Assembly: GCA_943358395.1 (NCBI GenBank)
Contig: CALRGY010000014.1
Coordinates: 1 to 32,245, forward strand
Origin: Candidatus Uhrbacteria bacterium
Lineage (GTDB): Bacteria > Patescibacteriota > Patescibacteriia > UBA9934
Direction: 5' to 3'
DNA length: 32,245 bases
Below are positions 23,506 to 32,003 of the stretch, piece after piece (within the stretch, counting starts at the first letter, position 1; each line of letters opens with the position of its first letter). The notes beneath the pieces are model-generated. The model searched no databases. It was not told where the DNA came from and saw nothing but the letters and a program-made list of their open reading frames with translations. Position numbers and translations under genes: made by a program.

Positions 23506-23556
23506 GGCTTTGCCGACCTGTCCCCACGAAGCTTTAGCGAAGTGGGAAAGATCTCT
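23496..23556. repeat. GTCATCCTGAG repeat, partial copy
   Basis: Starts GTCATCCTGAGGCTTTGCC and shares ~60 bp with the full copy at 27289-27407. It overlaps the last two codons and the TGA stop of the 1420-aa gene. Confidence 0.75.
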
Positions 23557-23575
23557 CGTTGATTAAGAACTTTCT

Positions 23576-25891
23576 ATGATTTTCGATTCTGAGCGCATCC
23601 TTCGTTTTATCGTTCGGTTTGGTTTTCAGCTCTTAGTTTTCGTCACACCGATCCTCGCGTTGCCCTGGACGGTAGACGCACTCGACGTCAATAAACAAAT
23701 GTTTTTTTTCGGCATTGTCGCAATCATGGTGATTGCGTGGCTTGCGGAGGCGTTGTTTGCGCGGCGGATGACGGTGAAGCCGAGCGTGTTATGGGTTCCA
23801 TTCGTGGCATTTCTTGTATGTGTAGGCATTTCCGCTGGGCTTTCGCATGAGCCGTATACGAGCGTGCTTGGGCAAACGAATCAGGAATATACGAGTGCAA
23901 TAACGATTGCGTTGATGATTGGTATGGCGTGCGTGGGCGCGCATGTGCTTGATGCGCGTGCGCAGTATAAAGTGCTTGTTGCCGCGATGATTGGTGCTGC
24001 AGTTGCGGGTGTGTGTTCAGCGGCAGCTTTTTTTGGCATGACGTTTGGCACGTTGCCAACGAATCTTATCGGTACACCCAACGCGCTCCTTGTGTACCTT
24101 TTAGCGATGACGTTGCTTGGCGCTGGCATGATGATTACCGCAACAGCATCGCATCGTAAACACGAGCGTGTTGTGGTTGCGGGTGCAACAATCGTCACGA
24201 CGCTCGCAACAATCGCTGGATTACTCGCAGTAGACTATGCAGTGCTTTGGGGATTAGCACTCTTCGGAAGCGTCGTACTCTTTGCTCTTTCTGCAACGCG
24301 ATCTGAATTGTTTTCGCGCCCTACCCGATACATTGCGCCCATGATGCTGTGCGTGGCATCGCTGTTTTTCCTTGTTCTTCCCAGTGCATTACCAAGCCCA
24401 TTCCCCTCCGAGGTTGCACTGAATACCCGAACCACATGGAGTATTGCCGCGGAATCGATGAAAATCGGTGCATGGGCATTTGGTACTGGTCCTGGAACAT
24501 TTTCGATGGTATTCACGCAGCATCATGGCGCCGATCTGAATACATCGGCATTTTGGGACACCCGGTTTGATCGTGGTTCCTCGGCGATACTCACCATGCT
24601 GCCGACCGTGGGAATATTCGCCGTTCTTGCACTCGTTGTTGCCCTCATTCTTCTTGTCGTTTTTGCCTTGCGTCACGTGCTTCGTCATTCATCCGTGGAA
24701 ACACTTCCAATCATGACGGCGTGGAGCGTTTTGACTGCAGCGCTCTTCGTTTATCCGCAGAATTTTACGCTGACCTTGATGTTTTGGGTGTTTACGATGT
24801 TGGTGCTGCGCACAATATTGCCCCAAGGAAAACTGTTGGACTTTGAACGCTCGCCGCGCATGGGCTTTGCAGCGGCATTTGCGTTTGTGCTGTGTGGCAT
24901 GCTGTTTCTTACCGTCACCTTTGCTGGAATTTCGCGGTATCGTGCGGAGATTGCGTTTGCACAAGCGGTTACTATCGATGCACAAGGCGGGAACGTTGAT
25001 GACGTGATCGCGTTGCTTGACGATGCAGCAACCGCGAATCGATGGAGTGACGTGTATTACCGGAATCTTGGCAGCGCGCTGCTTCAAAAGGTGCTTACGG
25101 TTGCACAGCGCGCAGATGCCGATCCTACGGTGGTGAAATCTCTCATTGGCGCTGCGGTGAATGCGGGTGTACGCGCCACAGAGCTTGGGCCAACGAATGT
25201 CATCAATTGGGAAGTACGGGGCGATATTTATCGAAATGTTTCTCCGTTAATTTCCGATGCTGCGGCATTTGCGATTGCCTCCTACGATAAGGCGATTGCG
25301 TTAGCGCCGAATAATCCAAAATATGCCGTGAGCAGTGCGCGTGCATATTTAGCACTTGCGGATACATTGGCGCCGGTAGCAAAGGGCGACGATGCTGCCG
25401 CTGCTACAACAGCGAAAATTGCGCAAGACGACGCACTGCAGCATGCGCACGATGCCTTGATGCACGCCATTACGTTGAAATCGGACTACGCCGAGGCACG
25501 ATACTTTTTAGCCTTCGTACAAGAACGGCAGAACAAGCTCGCAGAAGCCGTGGCAAGCATGGAAATAGTGCGCGCCTCTGCGCCCCGCGATGTTGGCGTA
25601 GGTTTGCAGCTCGCGCTGCTGTATCTTCGCCAAGGCAAGCAAGACAACGCGCAACGCGAGCTAGAACGCATTATCGCCATCGCTCCAAATTTCGCAAACG
25701 CCCATTGGTATCTTGCATCGATTTTTGAACAAAAGAACGACATCGACGAAGCCGTGATCGAGCTGGAAACCATCATGAAGCTTGATCCAAAGAATGAAAC
25801 GGTGCAGAAAAAGATTAATGCGTTGAAGGCAGGAAAGACGCCTATTGCTCCGATTCCTGAGCCGTTGCCGGAGAGTGAAGTGAGTCCGTAG
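23576..25891 (+). CDS. O-antigen-ligase-like membrane protein with TPR domain
   Basis: A 771-aa protein with about ten to twelve membrane helices in residues ~10-470, including 'PTNLIGTPNALLVYLLAMTLLGAGMMI' and 'GTGPGTFSMVF', which recall the Wzy/WaaL O-antigen ligase family motif region. After the last helix (~440-465, 'FAFVLCGMLFLTVTFAGI') comes a soluble C-terminal part (~480-755) with TPR helices, for example 'AIASYDKAIALAPNNPKYAVSSARAYLALADTLA', 'YAEARYFLAFVQERQNKLAEAVASMEIVRASAP' and 'ANAHWYLASIFEQKNDIDEAVIELETIMKLDPKNETVQKKINAL'. Such ligase-TPR proteins are probably involved in building surface glycans. It follows the surface-protein cluster, so it may glycosylate or decorate those proteins. 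Confidence 0.75.
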   Translation: MIFDSERILRFIVRFGFQLLVFVTPILALPWTVDALDVNKQMFFFGIVAIMVIAWLAEALFARRMTVKPSVLWVPFVAFLVCVGISAGLSHEPYTSVLGQTNQEYTSAITIALMIGMACVGAHVLDARAQYKVLVAAMIGAAVAGVCSAAAFFGMTFGTLPTNLIGTPNALLVYLLAMTLLGAGMMITATASHRKHERVVVAGATIVTTLATIAGLLAVDYAVLWGLALFGSVVLFALSATRSELFSRPTRYIAPMMLCVASLFFLVLPSALPSPFPSEVALNTRTTWSIAAESMKIGAWAFGTGPGTFSMVFTQHHGADLNTSAFWDTRFDRGSSAILTMLPTVGIFAVLALVVALILLVVFALRHVLRHSSVETLPIMTAWSVLTAALFVYPQNFTLTLMFWVFTMLVLRTILPQGKLLDFERSPRMGFAAAFAFVLCGMLFLTVTFAGISRYRAEIAFAQAVTIDAQGGNVDDVIALLDDAATANRWSDVYYRNLGSALLQKVLTVAQRADADPTVVKSLIGAAVNAGVRATELGPTNVINWEVRGDIYRNVSPLISDAAAFAIASYDKAIALAPNNPKYAVSSARAYLALADTLAPVAKGDDAAAATTAKIAQDDALQHAHDALMHAITLKSDYAEARYFLAFVQERQNKLAEAVASMEIVRASAPRDVGVGLQLALLYLRQGKQDNAQRELERIIAIAPNFANAHWYLASIFEQKNDIDEAVIELETIMKLDPKNETVQKKINALKAGKTPIAPIPEPLPESEVSP

Positions 25892-25985
25892 CCCCCTCCA
25901 ACTCCCCCATAAATGGGGGAGAGTATCGAGGAGATGAATCTTGACGTGAACTTCCCCCCATTTATGGGGGGATTAGAGGGGGGTT
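25892..25985. repeat. CCCTCC composite palindromic repeat
   Basis: Two hairpins, CTCCCCCATAAATGGGGGAG (25902-25921) and CCCCCCATTTATGGGGGG (25954-25971), nested inside an outer inverted repeat (CCCCCTCC...GGGGGG). It lies between the ligase stop and the pseudo-caspase terminator. The first hairpin is identical to one inside the 1420-aa gene. Confidence 0.75.
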
Positions 25986-25992
25986 CCGAAAC

Positions 25993-26021
25993 TAAAAGCA
26001 CCCCCAGTTTCCCGGAGGTGC
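25993..26021 (-). terminator. Terminator of the pseudo-caspase gene
   Basis: On the minus strand GCACCTCC (26021-26014) pairs with GGGGGTGC (26005-25998, one G-U), followed by TTTTA. Confidence 0.8.
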
Positions 26022-26045
26022 CTCGTCGTCACGCGTCGTTGGGAG

Positions 26046-27158
26046 CTAGAAGCTCCCGGTCACCGTAACGCTGTCGCCACTGAAGGCGACGGAAGTTTTT
26101 TGGTGGCTGCCCGCCAGCAGCCACCAAGTCCCCCCGCCCACCAATCCGATGCCCGCGGATCCGAGCCCGATCGCGAGATTTCGATTTTTTTTGAAGCTGG
26201 ACGTGGCGGCGCCTAGCTCCTTCTGGCTGCATCCCTCGGTAGCGCACCGAGCCAAAACCCGGTGGGGTTCCACGGCGCGGACGGCAAAGATGCCACCCAC
26301 GCCGAGACCGATCCCGCCTGCGCCGATGAGGGCGGAGGCGGGAGTTTTCGAGGGGAGCTTCCAGTTTTTTCCCACCGCCGAAGGCGGAGTGGTGGGTGGC
26401 GGGGCTGGGGGCAGGATCAGCGCCCCGCCGGGGAGGAAGAGTCTCCCCCAGTTCTGGTACCACCTGTCCTCGTCCCCCGATCTCGAAATTCCCAGATCAA
26501 GGTGGCGGGCAGCGACCTTGACGCCGTCTTTATAAAAAGAGCCGAGGGTGATCATTCCCCCTTGGCTCTTTTCAATCGTTTCGGCGGCCGCAACGATCAA
26601 GCCTCCTGGGGCGGTAAAGCTTTCAATTCCGGTTGATATTGCCATGGCATCCGGCAAAATGCCGGATTCTGGGATATCGTTGGCGGTCGGACCGAAGGAG
26701 TTCCGGGAGGAATCGAGCAGAACGAAGAAACTTTTCGCCAGAGGCTTCATCGCTTTTTGGAGTTCTGCGAACGAGAGCGGTCCCGCCTTCGTTCCCAACT
26801 GCTCCATGTTTTGATCTCCCCCGATTCCGGGGCACTCGAGGGAGACGAATGCCAGGTCGGCAGGGACCTCGCCGACCTCCGCCGTCAGGTCGGTGAAGAC
26901 TTTAATCACCTCCTCAGGACCTGCGCCCTCCGCCACGACGAGGGTGCCGATGTCCGACCTGGTTTCGAGGACTTTTTCGAGTTTTTTGCTCTCCGATTCC
27001 GGACTCGGAGAGCAGTTGATGATCACGGCGATGATGCCTTGTCCACCGTTGTCGCGGATGACCCTCACAGCCGCTTCCGGCGGGGCGGGTTCCACCGCGA
27101 AGGCGGTGGGGGTGAGGGTGGAGAGGATCGCGAGGATGATGAAAAGAGCCAGTTGCAT
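26046..27158 (-). CDS. Secreted pseudo-caspase (C14-like fold, active site lost) with two C-terminal membrane helices
   Basis: A 370-aa protein. The signal peptide is ~1-21 (MQLALFIILAILSTLTPTAFA). Residues ~30-215 read like a caspase/metacaspase p20 domain: 'ADLAFVSLECPGIGG' is where the His motif (typically YFSGHG) should be, and 'SFAELQKAMKPLAKSFFVLLDSSRNSFG' is where LLDACRSG should be, with Ser151 in place of the Cys nucleophile. 'GGLIVAAAETIEKSQGGMITLGSFYKDG' fits the later strand and loop. A Pro-rich linker (~240-255) and two membrane helices (~272-292 and ~325-350) follow. Without the Cys and His it cannot be a protease and may be a scaffold or a binding protein. ATG 27158 has an AGAGGT Shine-Dalgarno. 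Strong GC3 bias; single-gene unit. Confidence 0.65.
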   Translation of the reverse strand: MQLALFIILAILSTLTPTAFAVEPAPPEAAVRVIRDNGGQGIIAVIINCSPSPESESKKLEKVLETRSDIGTLVVAEGAGPEEVIKVFTDLTAEVGEVPADLAFVSLECPGIGGDQNMEQLGTKAGPLSFAELQKAMKPLAKSFFVLLDSSRNSFGPTANDIPESGILPDAMAISTGIESFTAPGGLIVAAAETIEKSQGGMITLGSFYKDGVKVAARHLDLGISRSGDEDRWYQNWGRLFLPGGALILPPAPPPTTPPSAVGKNWKLPSKTPASALIGAGGIGLGVGGIFAVRAVEPHRVLARCATEGCSQKELGAATSSFKKNRNLAIGLGSAGIGLVGGGTWWLLAGSHQKTSVAFSGDSVTVTGSF

Positions 27159-27193
27159 TTTGACCTCTGAAAGTGAATTTTTTGCGAACGTTT

Positions 27194-27241
27194 CTCCCTT
27201 CCGGGAGGGGTAAAAATAGCGAATATTTGCGGAAAAGTCAA
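27194..27241 (-). promoter_or_regulatory. Promoter and 5' hairpin of the pseudo-caspase gene
   Basis: On the minus strand TTGACT (27241-27236), a 17-bp spacer and TATTTT (27218-27213) are followed by the hairpin CTCCC-GGAA-GGGAG (27207-27194) and AAACG. The GGAA loop is of the stable GNRA type. Confidence 0.65.
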
Positions 27242-27288
27242 TGGAAATGTAAAATGGGGGCGATGAATATTGGTGGGATGCGGTATCT

Positions 27289-27407
27289 GTCATCCTGAGG
27301 CTTCGCCGACCTGTCCCCACGAAGCTTTAGCGGAGTGGGAAGGATCTTTCGTAGACTTGTTGGTTCTAGCAAATCTGTGGGAGATCCTTCACTACGTTCA
27401 GGATGAC
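27289..27407. repeat. GTCATCCTGAG repeat, full-length copy
   Basis: Ends are perfect inverted 10-mers: GTCATCCTGA (27289-27298) and TCAGGATGAC (27398-27407). Inside is a GGATCTTTCGTAG-type segment facing GAGATCCTTCACTACG. It lies just upstream of ychF. A 5' partial copy sits at 23496. Confidence 0.8.
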
Positions 27408-27435
27408 GGATTATTTGAGAAACATCATCTATTTT

Positions 27436-28512
27436 ATGCTCAATGTAGGAATTGTTGGTTTGCCTAATGTTGGGAAGTCCACGTTATTTACTGCGTTAAC
27501 CAAGAAACAGGTGGATTGTGCGAATTTTCCGTTTTGTACTATTGAGCCGAATGTGGGGACGGTTTCGGTGCCGGATGAGCGGATTGCGGTGTTGGCGGCG
27601 ATTTCTGGAACCGCGAAGCTTATTCCTACGGCGATTGAGTTTGTCGATATCGCCGGTCTCGTCAAAGGCGCGCACAAGGGTGAGGGCTTGGGGAACAAGT
27701 TTTTGGCGAATATCCGCGAAACTGACATGATTGTGCATGTGGTGCGGGCGTTTCCAGATCCAAATGTGGTGCACGTCGATGGCAGTATCGACCCAAAGCG
27801 CGATGTTGAAGTGATCGAGCTCGAGCTTGCCATGGCAGATTTAACGACCGTCGAAAAAATGTTGGCAACGGTAACGGGGAAGATGAAGTCTGGGAAGAAT
27901 GCAGATTTGGTGGCGCAGGCATCGGCGTTGGAGAAGTTGCAAGCAGCGTTGGTAAAAGGGGAGTTGGCGCGATCGGTGGAGTTTACGGATGACGAGGCGT
28001 TGTTTATGAAAACGATGTCGCTGTTAACGGCAAAGCCAATTTTGTACGTTGTGAATGTGGATGAGGCTGATGCGACGCGAGCAGATTGGGTTTCGCCATT
28101 GGGACCAACGCGCATGGCAATTCCGATTTCAGTGAAGATCGAGGCAGAGATTGCAGGGTTGTCGGGTGAAGACGCGAAAGTGTTTCTTGCCGATCTTGGG
28201 CTGAAAGAATCCGGGCTCGATAAAGTCATTCGTGAGTGCTACACGCTATTGAACTTGGCGACGTATTTCACCACTGGTGTACAAGAAACACGGGCGTGGA
28301 CGATTAATGTCGGCATGAAAGCACCACAAGCCGCGGCAGTGATTCACACAGATTTTGAAAAGAATTTTATTCGCGCAGAAGTGATTGCGTATACGGATTT
28401 TGTGGCATGCAACGGCGAGGCCGGTGCGCGAGATACAGGAAAATTACGAATCGAAGGGAAGGAGTATAGTGTGAAGGATGGCGATGTGTGCCATTTCAGG
28501 GTGAACGTTTAA
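27436..28512 (+). CDS. ychF: Ribosome-binding ATPase YchF/OLA1
   Basis: A 358-aa Obg-like translation-associated ATPase. Walker A is GLPNVGKST (8-16). The G3 motif is DIAGLVKGAHKGEGLGNKFL. The G4-like 'NVDEAD' replaces the usual NKxD, fitting ATP preference. The C-terminal TGS domain (~275-358) has 'VQETRAWTINVGMKAPQAAAVIHTDFEKNFIRAEVIAYTDF' and ends 'KEYSVKDGDVCHFRVNV'. ATG 27436 fits the family start (MLNVGIVGLPNVGKS). An upstream in-frame start would extend into the GTCATCCTGAG repeat. The next gene starts 10 bp after the stop. Confidence 0.95.
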   Translation: MLNVGIVGLPNVGKSTLFTALTKKQVDCANFPFCTIEPNVGTVSVPDERIAVLAAISGTAKLIPTAIEFVDIAGLVKGAHKGEGLGNKFLANIRETDMIVHVVRAFPDPNVVHVDGSIDPKRDVEVIELELAMADLTTVEKMLATVTGKMKSGKNADLVAQASALEKLQAALVKGELARSVEFTDDEALFMKTMSLLTAKPILYVVNVDEADATRADWVSPLGPTRMAIPISVKIEAEIAGLSGEDAKVFLADLGLKESGLDKVIRECYTLLNLATYFTTGVQETRAWTINVGMKAPQAAAVIHTDFEKNFIRAEVIAYTDFVACNGEAGARDTGKLRIEGKEYSVKDGDVCHFRVNV

Positions 28513-28521
28513 TCTGATCCT

Positions 28522-28866
28522 ATGAGCAACTCCATTGTCATGAGACTCGATAGAAAGGCGTTTGACCGGATGAAGGACGGGAAGACATTATGGGAGATTC
28601 GGTTGAATGATGAGAAGCGGAAGGGTGTGAGCGTGGGGGATGAGATTGTGTTCATGCGAAGGCCGGAGCTTGAGGAGCGATTGCCGATGATTGTGGAGGA
28701 GAAGGTTCCGTTTCTGAATGTACAACGCATTCTTGATCACATCGCGCTCTCCGAAATCGGTGAATACGCCACGGAACTTGAATTCATTCAGAGCTTGATG
28801 GCGCATTACACGCCGGGGGAGATGGTAGAAAAGGGATTGATCGCATTCAAGGTACGCAAGGTATAA
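28522..28866 (+). CDS. ASCH-domain-like small protein
   Basis: A 114-aa protein. The N-terminal 'MRLDRKAFDRMKDGKTLWEIRLNDEKRKGVSVGDEIVFMRRP' matches the ASCH (ASC-1 homology) pattern: substrate-pocket residues GK...E.R.ND, then a GD turn before a beta-strand. Family members bind RNA or modified nucleosides. The C-terminal helices ('LEFIQSLMAHYTPGEMVEKGLIAFKVRKV') complete the barrel. It starts 10 bp after ychF and ends 2 bp before a strong terminator, so it is co-transcribed with ychF. Confidence 0.75.
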   Translation: MSNSIVMRLDRKAFDRMKDGKTLWEIRLNDEKRKGVSVGDEIVFMRRPELEERLPMIVEEKVPFLNVQRILDHIALSEIGEYATELEFIQSLMAHYTPGEMVEKGLIAFKVRKV

Positions 28867-28867
28867 C

Positions 28868-28898
28868 AAAAATACCGAGGTCCCTCCTCGGTATTTTT
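28868..28898. terminator. Bidirectional terminator after the ASCH gene
   Basis: AAAAATACCGAGG (28868-28880), a 5-nt loop and CCTCGGTATTTTT (28886-28898) form a perfect 13-bp stem with T-runs on both strands. The opposite strand serves the methyltransferase gene. Confidence 0.9.
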
Positions 28899-28903
28899 GT
28901 TTA

Positions 28904-30085
28904 TCACTTTGCGATGAATCGCCAGAGCCTTCTGCCGACCAGTTGCCCGTCGTGGCGGTAAATGACGGGTTCGTATGGGAGTGGGGAATGCGTGTAGCCC
29001 AAGGGTTAGAGGATCGTACGTGCGTCGAAGGCAATGTCTTTGCCGTCAAAGGTGTGAACGGGTGCGGCGATGAGAAGTGTTGCGCCGGGCTTGAGGCTCG
29101 GGAGTAATGCAGAAAATGCTTCGTGGTACAGGTTTGCGACGTACGCAATGGCGTCGTCCACCTCTCGATGCGTTTCTGTTCCTTTACGTGGTCGGCCAAG
29201 ATACGTTTCGGTAACAACGGCATCGATGGAGTGTGGCTTGAGATGTTCGCTTACCGTTTGTGCAGAGTTGGGAAAAAGCTGGAATGACGGCATCGGCATG
29301 CCTTGATTGCGCACCCATTCAAGATTTTCTTTGGTATCTGCCGTTGCCTCCGCATTAATGTCGCTACCGATGAGGGATTTTGCGCCAAGGAGTGCGGCTT
29401 CCATGAGAATAGTTCCAGAGCCACAAAACGGGTCGAATACGGTGGATTGTGCTGTATCAATCCCCGCAAGATTCACCATCATGCGTGCCAGCTTTGGTGG
29501 CAACATCCCTTGCTTGGCATTGCGGCGTGGGCGGCCAAAGTCGCGCCCAGCCCATGCGTCGACATCTTGCACGGCAACGGTTTTGCCGATGAGAATTTCT
29601 GTTGTGCCAACAAAGAAACAATATTCTGCGCCGCGTTCTAAAAGATGATTTTTGGTAATGACGACAGATGACAGCGTTGGCGACGAAGAAATAACGTATC
29701 GTGCTGGGTGGTTTGCCGCTTGCAGCTCCGATTTTATTTCCATCCCAAGCTTTGAAGCATCACGGCGCGCGCGTTCTGTTCCGCTATTATTTCCAAAATT
29801 ATAGACGCTCGTACCGAAATGAATTTTGCCTTCTGCTGATTCGGTTAAAAGATCGTTGACGAGGAATGCGGCAAGATCGGCATGGTTCCAGCTTGGCATC
29901 GCGCCGATGATCACTCCAATCTTTTGAATGCCCCCAAGTTTTGCATTGAGCGCCTCCAAGTTTTCACTCATGTCATCAAAAATCGCGACATCATGATGCG
30001 TTGCAGAAGGTTTCTGACCAGTAACCACGGCGATCTCAGACAGTGAAAGTGTAGGGTGGCTGCCAAGAATGGTGAAGATTTGCAT
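28904..30085 (-). pseudogene. THUMP/TRM11-like RNA methyltransferase, interrupted by an in-frame TAA
   Basis: The first 359 residues are intact. The N-terminal half (~1-190) has a TRM11/THUMP-like arrangement ('MQIFTILGSHPTLSLSEIAVVTG', 'YVISSSPTLSSVVITKNHLLERGAEYCFFVG'). The SAM domain (~195-355) has 'VFDPFCGSGTILMEAALLGAKSLIGSDI' and the catalytic loop region 'VVTETYLGRPRKGTETHREVD', normally TEPYLG or DPPYG. The frame stops at TAA 29006-29008 after 'FDARTIL', but continues unchanged for 34 codons as 'PLGYTHSPLPYEPVIYRHDGQLVGRRLWRFIAK', ending at TGA 28904-28906 beside the terminator. This tail resembles the normal C-terminus of the family. A single base change (GAA or CAA to TAA) is likely. 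The truncated product would still hold the SAM site. TGGTACGAT (extended -10) is 15 nt upstream of the ATG. Confidence 0.7.
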
Positions 30086-30126
30086 ATAGGGATGGTCTGA
30101 ATCGTACCACGAGACTCATCATTGAG

Positions 30127-30162
30127 TACCCTCCCCCTGCAAAGGGGGAGTTAGGAGGGGGT
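30127..30162. repeat. CCCTCC palindromic repeat, intergenic copy
   Basis: The core CTCCCCCTGCAAAGGGGGAG (30131-30150) is flanked by ACC and TTAGGAGGGGGT. It belongs to the same family as those inside the 1420-aa gene. It lies between the kinase terminator and the methyltransferase promoter. Confidence 0.7.
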
Positions 30163-30172
30163 CGTGAAAGCT

Positions 30173-30214
30173 AAAGGGCGGCCCAGGGAGATTTCTCTTC
30201 TCCCCAAGCCGCCC
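30173..30214 (-). terminator. Terminator of the kinase gene
   Basis: On the minus strand GGGCGGC (30214-30208) pairs with GCCGCCC (30182-30176), with an inner GGGAGA/TCTCCC stem, and is followed by TTTAG. It is a strong hairpin with a short T-run. Confidence 0.75.
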
Positions 30215-30223
30215 CCGTTGTCA

Positions 30224-31948
30224 CTACTCGATGGTCGTCGTCACCACCGAGCTTTTCGCCTTGTCCCCGCCGACAAGGCGAACGTCGACGTAGCAGCGAA
30301 CCCAGGATCCGAACGTGGCAATTGCCACGACGTTTCCCCGGCTCGCCATTCCCTCGTTTTGGAGGGGCTTTTTCTGCCATGCCCCTCCTTCTTTCTCCGC
30401 GATTTCTCCTCGGCAGAACAGTGTTCGAGACTGCTCTGTCGCACCTTCCGGGATCAAAATCGTGGCAGCGATTTTGATCTCGTCTCCTACCCCAACCTCT
30501 CGGGTATAGGAGGTGATTTTCACCGTCATCTCCGAAACCGTTTCCGGCTTCGGGGCTTCGGTTACCACCGGCGTGGCGACGACCTTTTCGGTAACCGGTG
30601 CTTTTACCGCCACCGGCTTTGGATCCGCCTTTAGAGGCTTTTCGGATTTTTTTGCCGCAGGAGCGACTTTGGTCTTCTCGACCGATGCCACTACCTTCGG
30701 CAATTCCTCCGCCTTTACCTTTTCTTGCTTCACCTCCACCGGCGGTGGCTGCTCCGGCGCCGCCGCCTCAGCCACGGGCGCCGGTGTTTCCACCGGCTCC
30801 GTCACCACCACCTCCAGCACCTCGGGTTTCCCCGAAGGCCAGAAGGCGGTGACCACCATGACGCCTCCCAGAAACATCATCCCCACCGCCAGGAGGATGG
30901 CGATGAAGGCGAACGGCATTTTTTTCGCCGGCGGTGGCGCGGTCACCACCGGCGTTGTTCGCGGAGCAGGAGCCGGGGGAGGCTCCTCCGGGAGATCTTC
31001 CTCTTCCTCCCCGGAGAGTGACTCTGGGAAGTCGGGGACCATCGTTAACGGATTGCCCACGGCTGCCGCCGGGTCATCCGGCTCGGGGTGCGGTACCCAC
31101 GGAATCTGATCCTGGGGAACCAGTTTCTCGGCCGCCTCTACGGCGGCGAGCATGTCCTCGGCGGAGGCATACCGATCTCCGACTTTTTTATTTGTCGCTT
31201 TTCGGGCGATTTCTTTTAAGATTTCGTTCCGAATTTTTTCCAGCCATTTTTCCCGATCCCTTTCCTCGCTAATTCCCAAAAATGGTTCGGTGGGCGGAGG
31301 CGCTCCTCCCATTTCGCCAGTGATAATCCCCAAAGCGTACACATCCGTCGCTTCGGAGATTTTTCCGCCGACCCACTGCTCGGGAGGCATGTGGGTCATT
31401 GTTCCCATGACCGTTCCATCCCTGGTTTTATTGGGATCCGTTTCCATACGGGCGATCCCAAAATCTGCGATCACCGGAGTCCCGTCCTTTTTAATCAGGA
31501 TGTTTTCCGGTTTGATGTCCCGGTGTAGGATTCCGATTCGGTGTGCGGCACGAAGGCCGCAAAGCACCCCCTTAAGGATTCTGAGAGCCTCCGCGGGAGA
31601 AAGAACCCCTCCGTAAATGAGTTTTTGAAGGGTAACTCCCCCGTCAATGAATTCCATGACGATAGCGGGTACCCCGTGCACGGTTACAAAAAAATGTCGC
31701 GTCCCCACGACATTGATCTCTTTTGCGAGAGCACTTCCGGCGCGCGCTTCGGTTATAAACCGCCTTACCCCGATTTTTTTCGCCACATCGGGGTGAAGGA
31801 ACTTGATCGCCACCTGAATTTCGAGATTACAATCTTTCGCCCTCCAAACTTCGCCGAAGGATCCCGATCCGATCCTCTGCTCGAGCCGAAAGCTCTCGAG
31901 GACGGTGCCGATTTCGAAGCCCCGGGTTTCATTGGTCTCAGTCGTCAT
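30224..31948 (-). CDS. Transmembrane Ser/Thr protein kinase (PknB-like) with beta C-terminal domain
   Basis: A 574-aa protein. The Hanks-type kinase domain (~20-275) has the glycine loop GSGSFGEV (27-34), VAIK with K49, E67, HRDIKPEN with D144 and N149, DFG with D162, and a PPE in place of APE, so it looks active. An acidic and Pro-rich linker (~280-340), one membrane helix (~345-369, FAFIAILLAVGMMFLGGVMVVTAFW), a Lys/Glu/Pro/Val-rich stalk and a C-terminal beta-sandwich-like domain (~480-574, 'MTVKITSYTREVGVGDEIKIAATILIPEG') follow. The layout suggests an outside sensor linked to a cytoplasmic kinase. ATG 31948 is preferred because GGAG lies 7 nt upstream; 31969 and GTG 32008 are alternatives. 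GC3-rich; single-gene unit. Confidence 0.8.
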   Translation of the reverse strand: MTTETNETRGFEIGTVLESFRLEQRIGSGSFGEVWRAKDCNLEIQVAIKFLHPDVAKKIGVRRFITEARAGSALAKEINVVGTRHFFVTVHGVPAIVMEFIDGGVTLQKLIYGGVLSPAEALRILKGVLCGLRAAHRIGILHRDIKPENILIKKDGTPVIADFGIARMETDPNKTRDGTVMGTMTHMPPEQWVGGKISEATDVYALGIITGEMGGAPPPTEPFLGISEERDREKWLEKIRNEILKEIARKATNKKVGDRYASAEDMLAAVEAAEKLVPQDQIPWVPHPEPDDPAAAVGNPLTMVPDFPESLSGEEEEDLPEEPPPAPAPRTTPVVTAPPPAKKMPFAFIAILLAVGMMFLGGVMVVTAFWPSGKPEVLEVVVTEPVETPAPVAEAAAPEQPPPVEVKQEKVKAEELPKVVASVEKTKVAPAAKKSEKPLKADPKPVAVKAPVTEKVVATPVVTEAPKPETVSEMTVKITSYTREVGVGDEIKIAATILIPEGATEQSRTLFCRGEIAEKEGGAWQKKPLQNEGMASRGNVVAIATFGSWVRCYVDVRLVGGDKAKSSVVTTTIE

Positions 31949-32003
31949 TGTTGACTCCGTGGTGCTCATCGGCACCGGTGGTGTTTTTTTGGGAAAAAGC
32001 GTT

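Noticed and set aside
27403-27435. Upstream extension of YchF
   Set aside because: The extra residues are encoded by the dispersed GTCATCCTGAG repeat, and the family start is MLNVGIVG.
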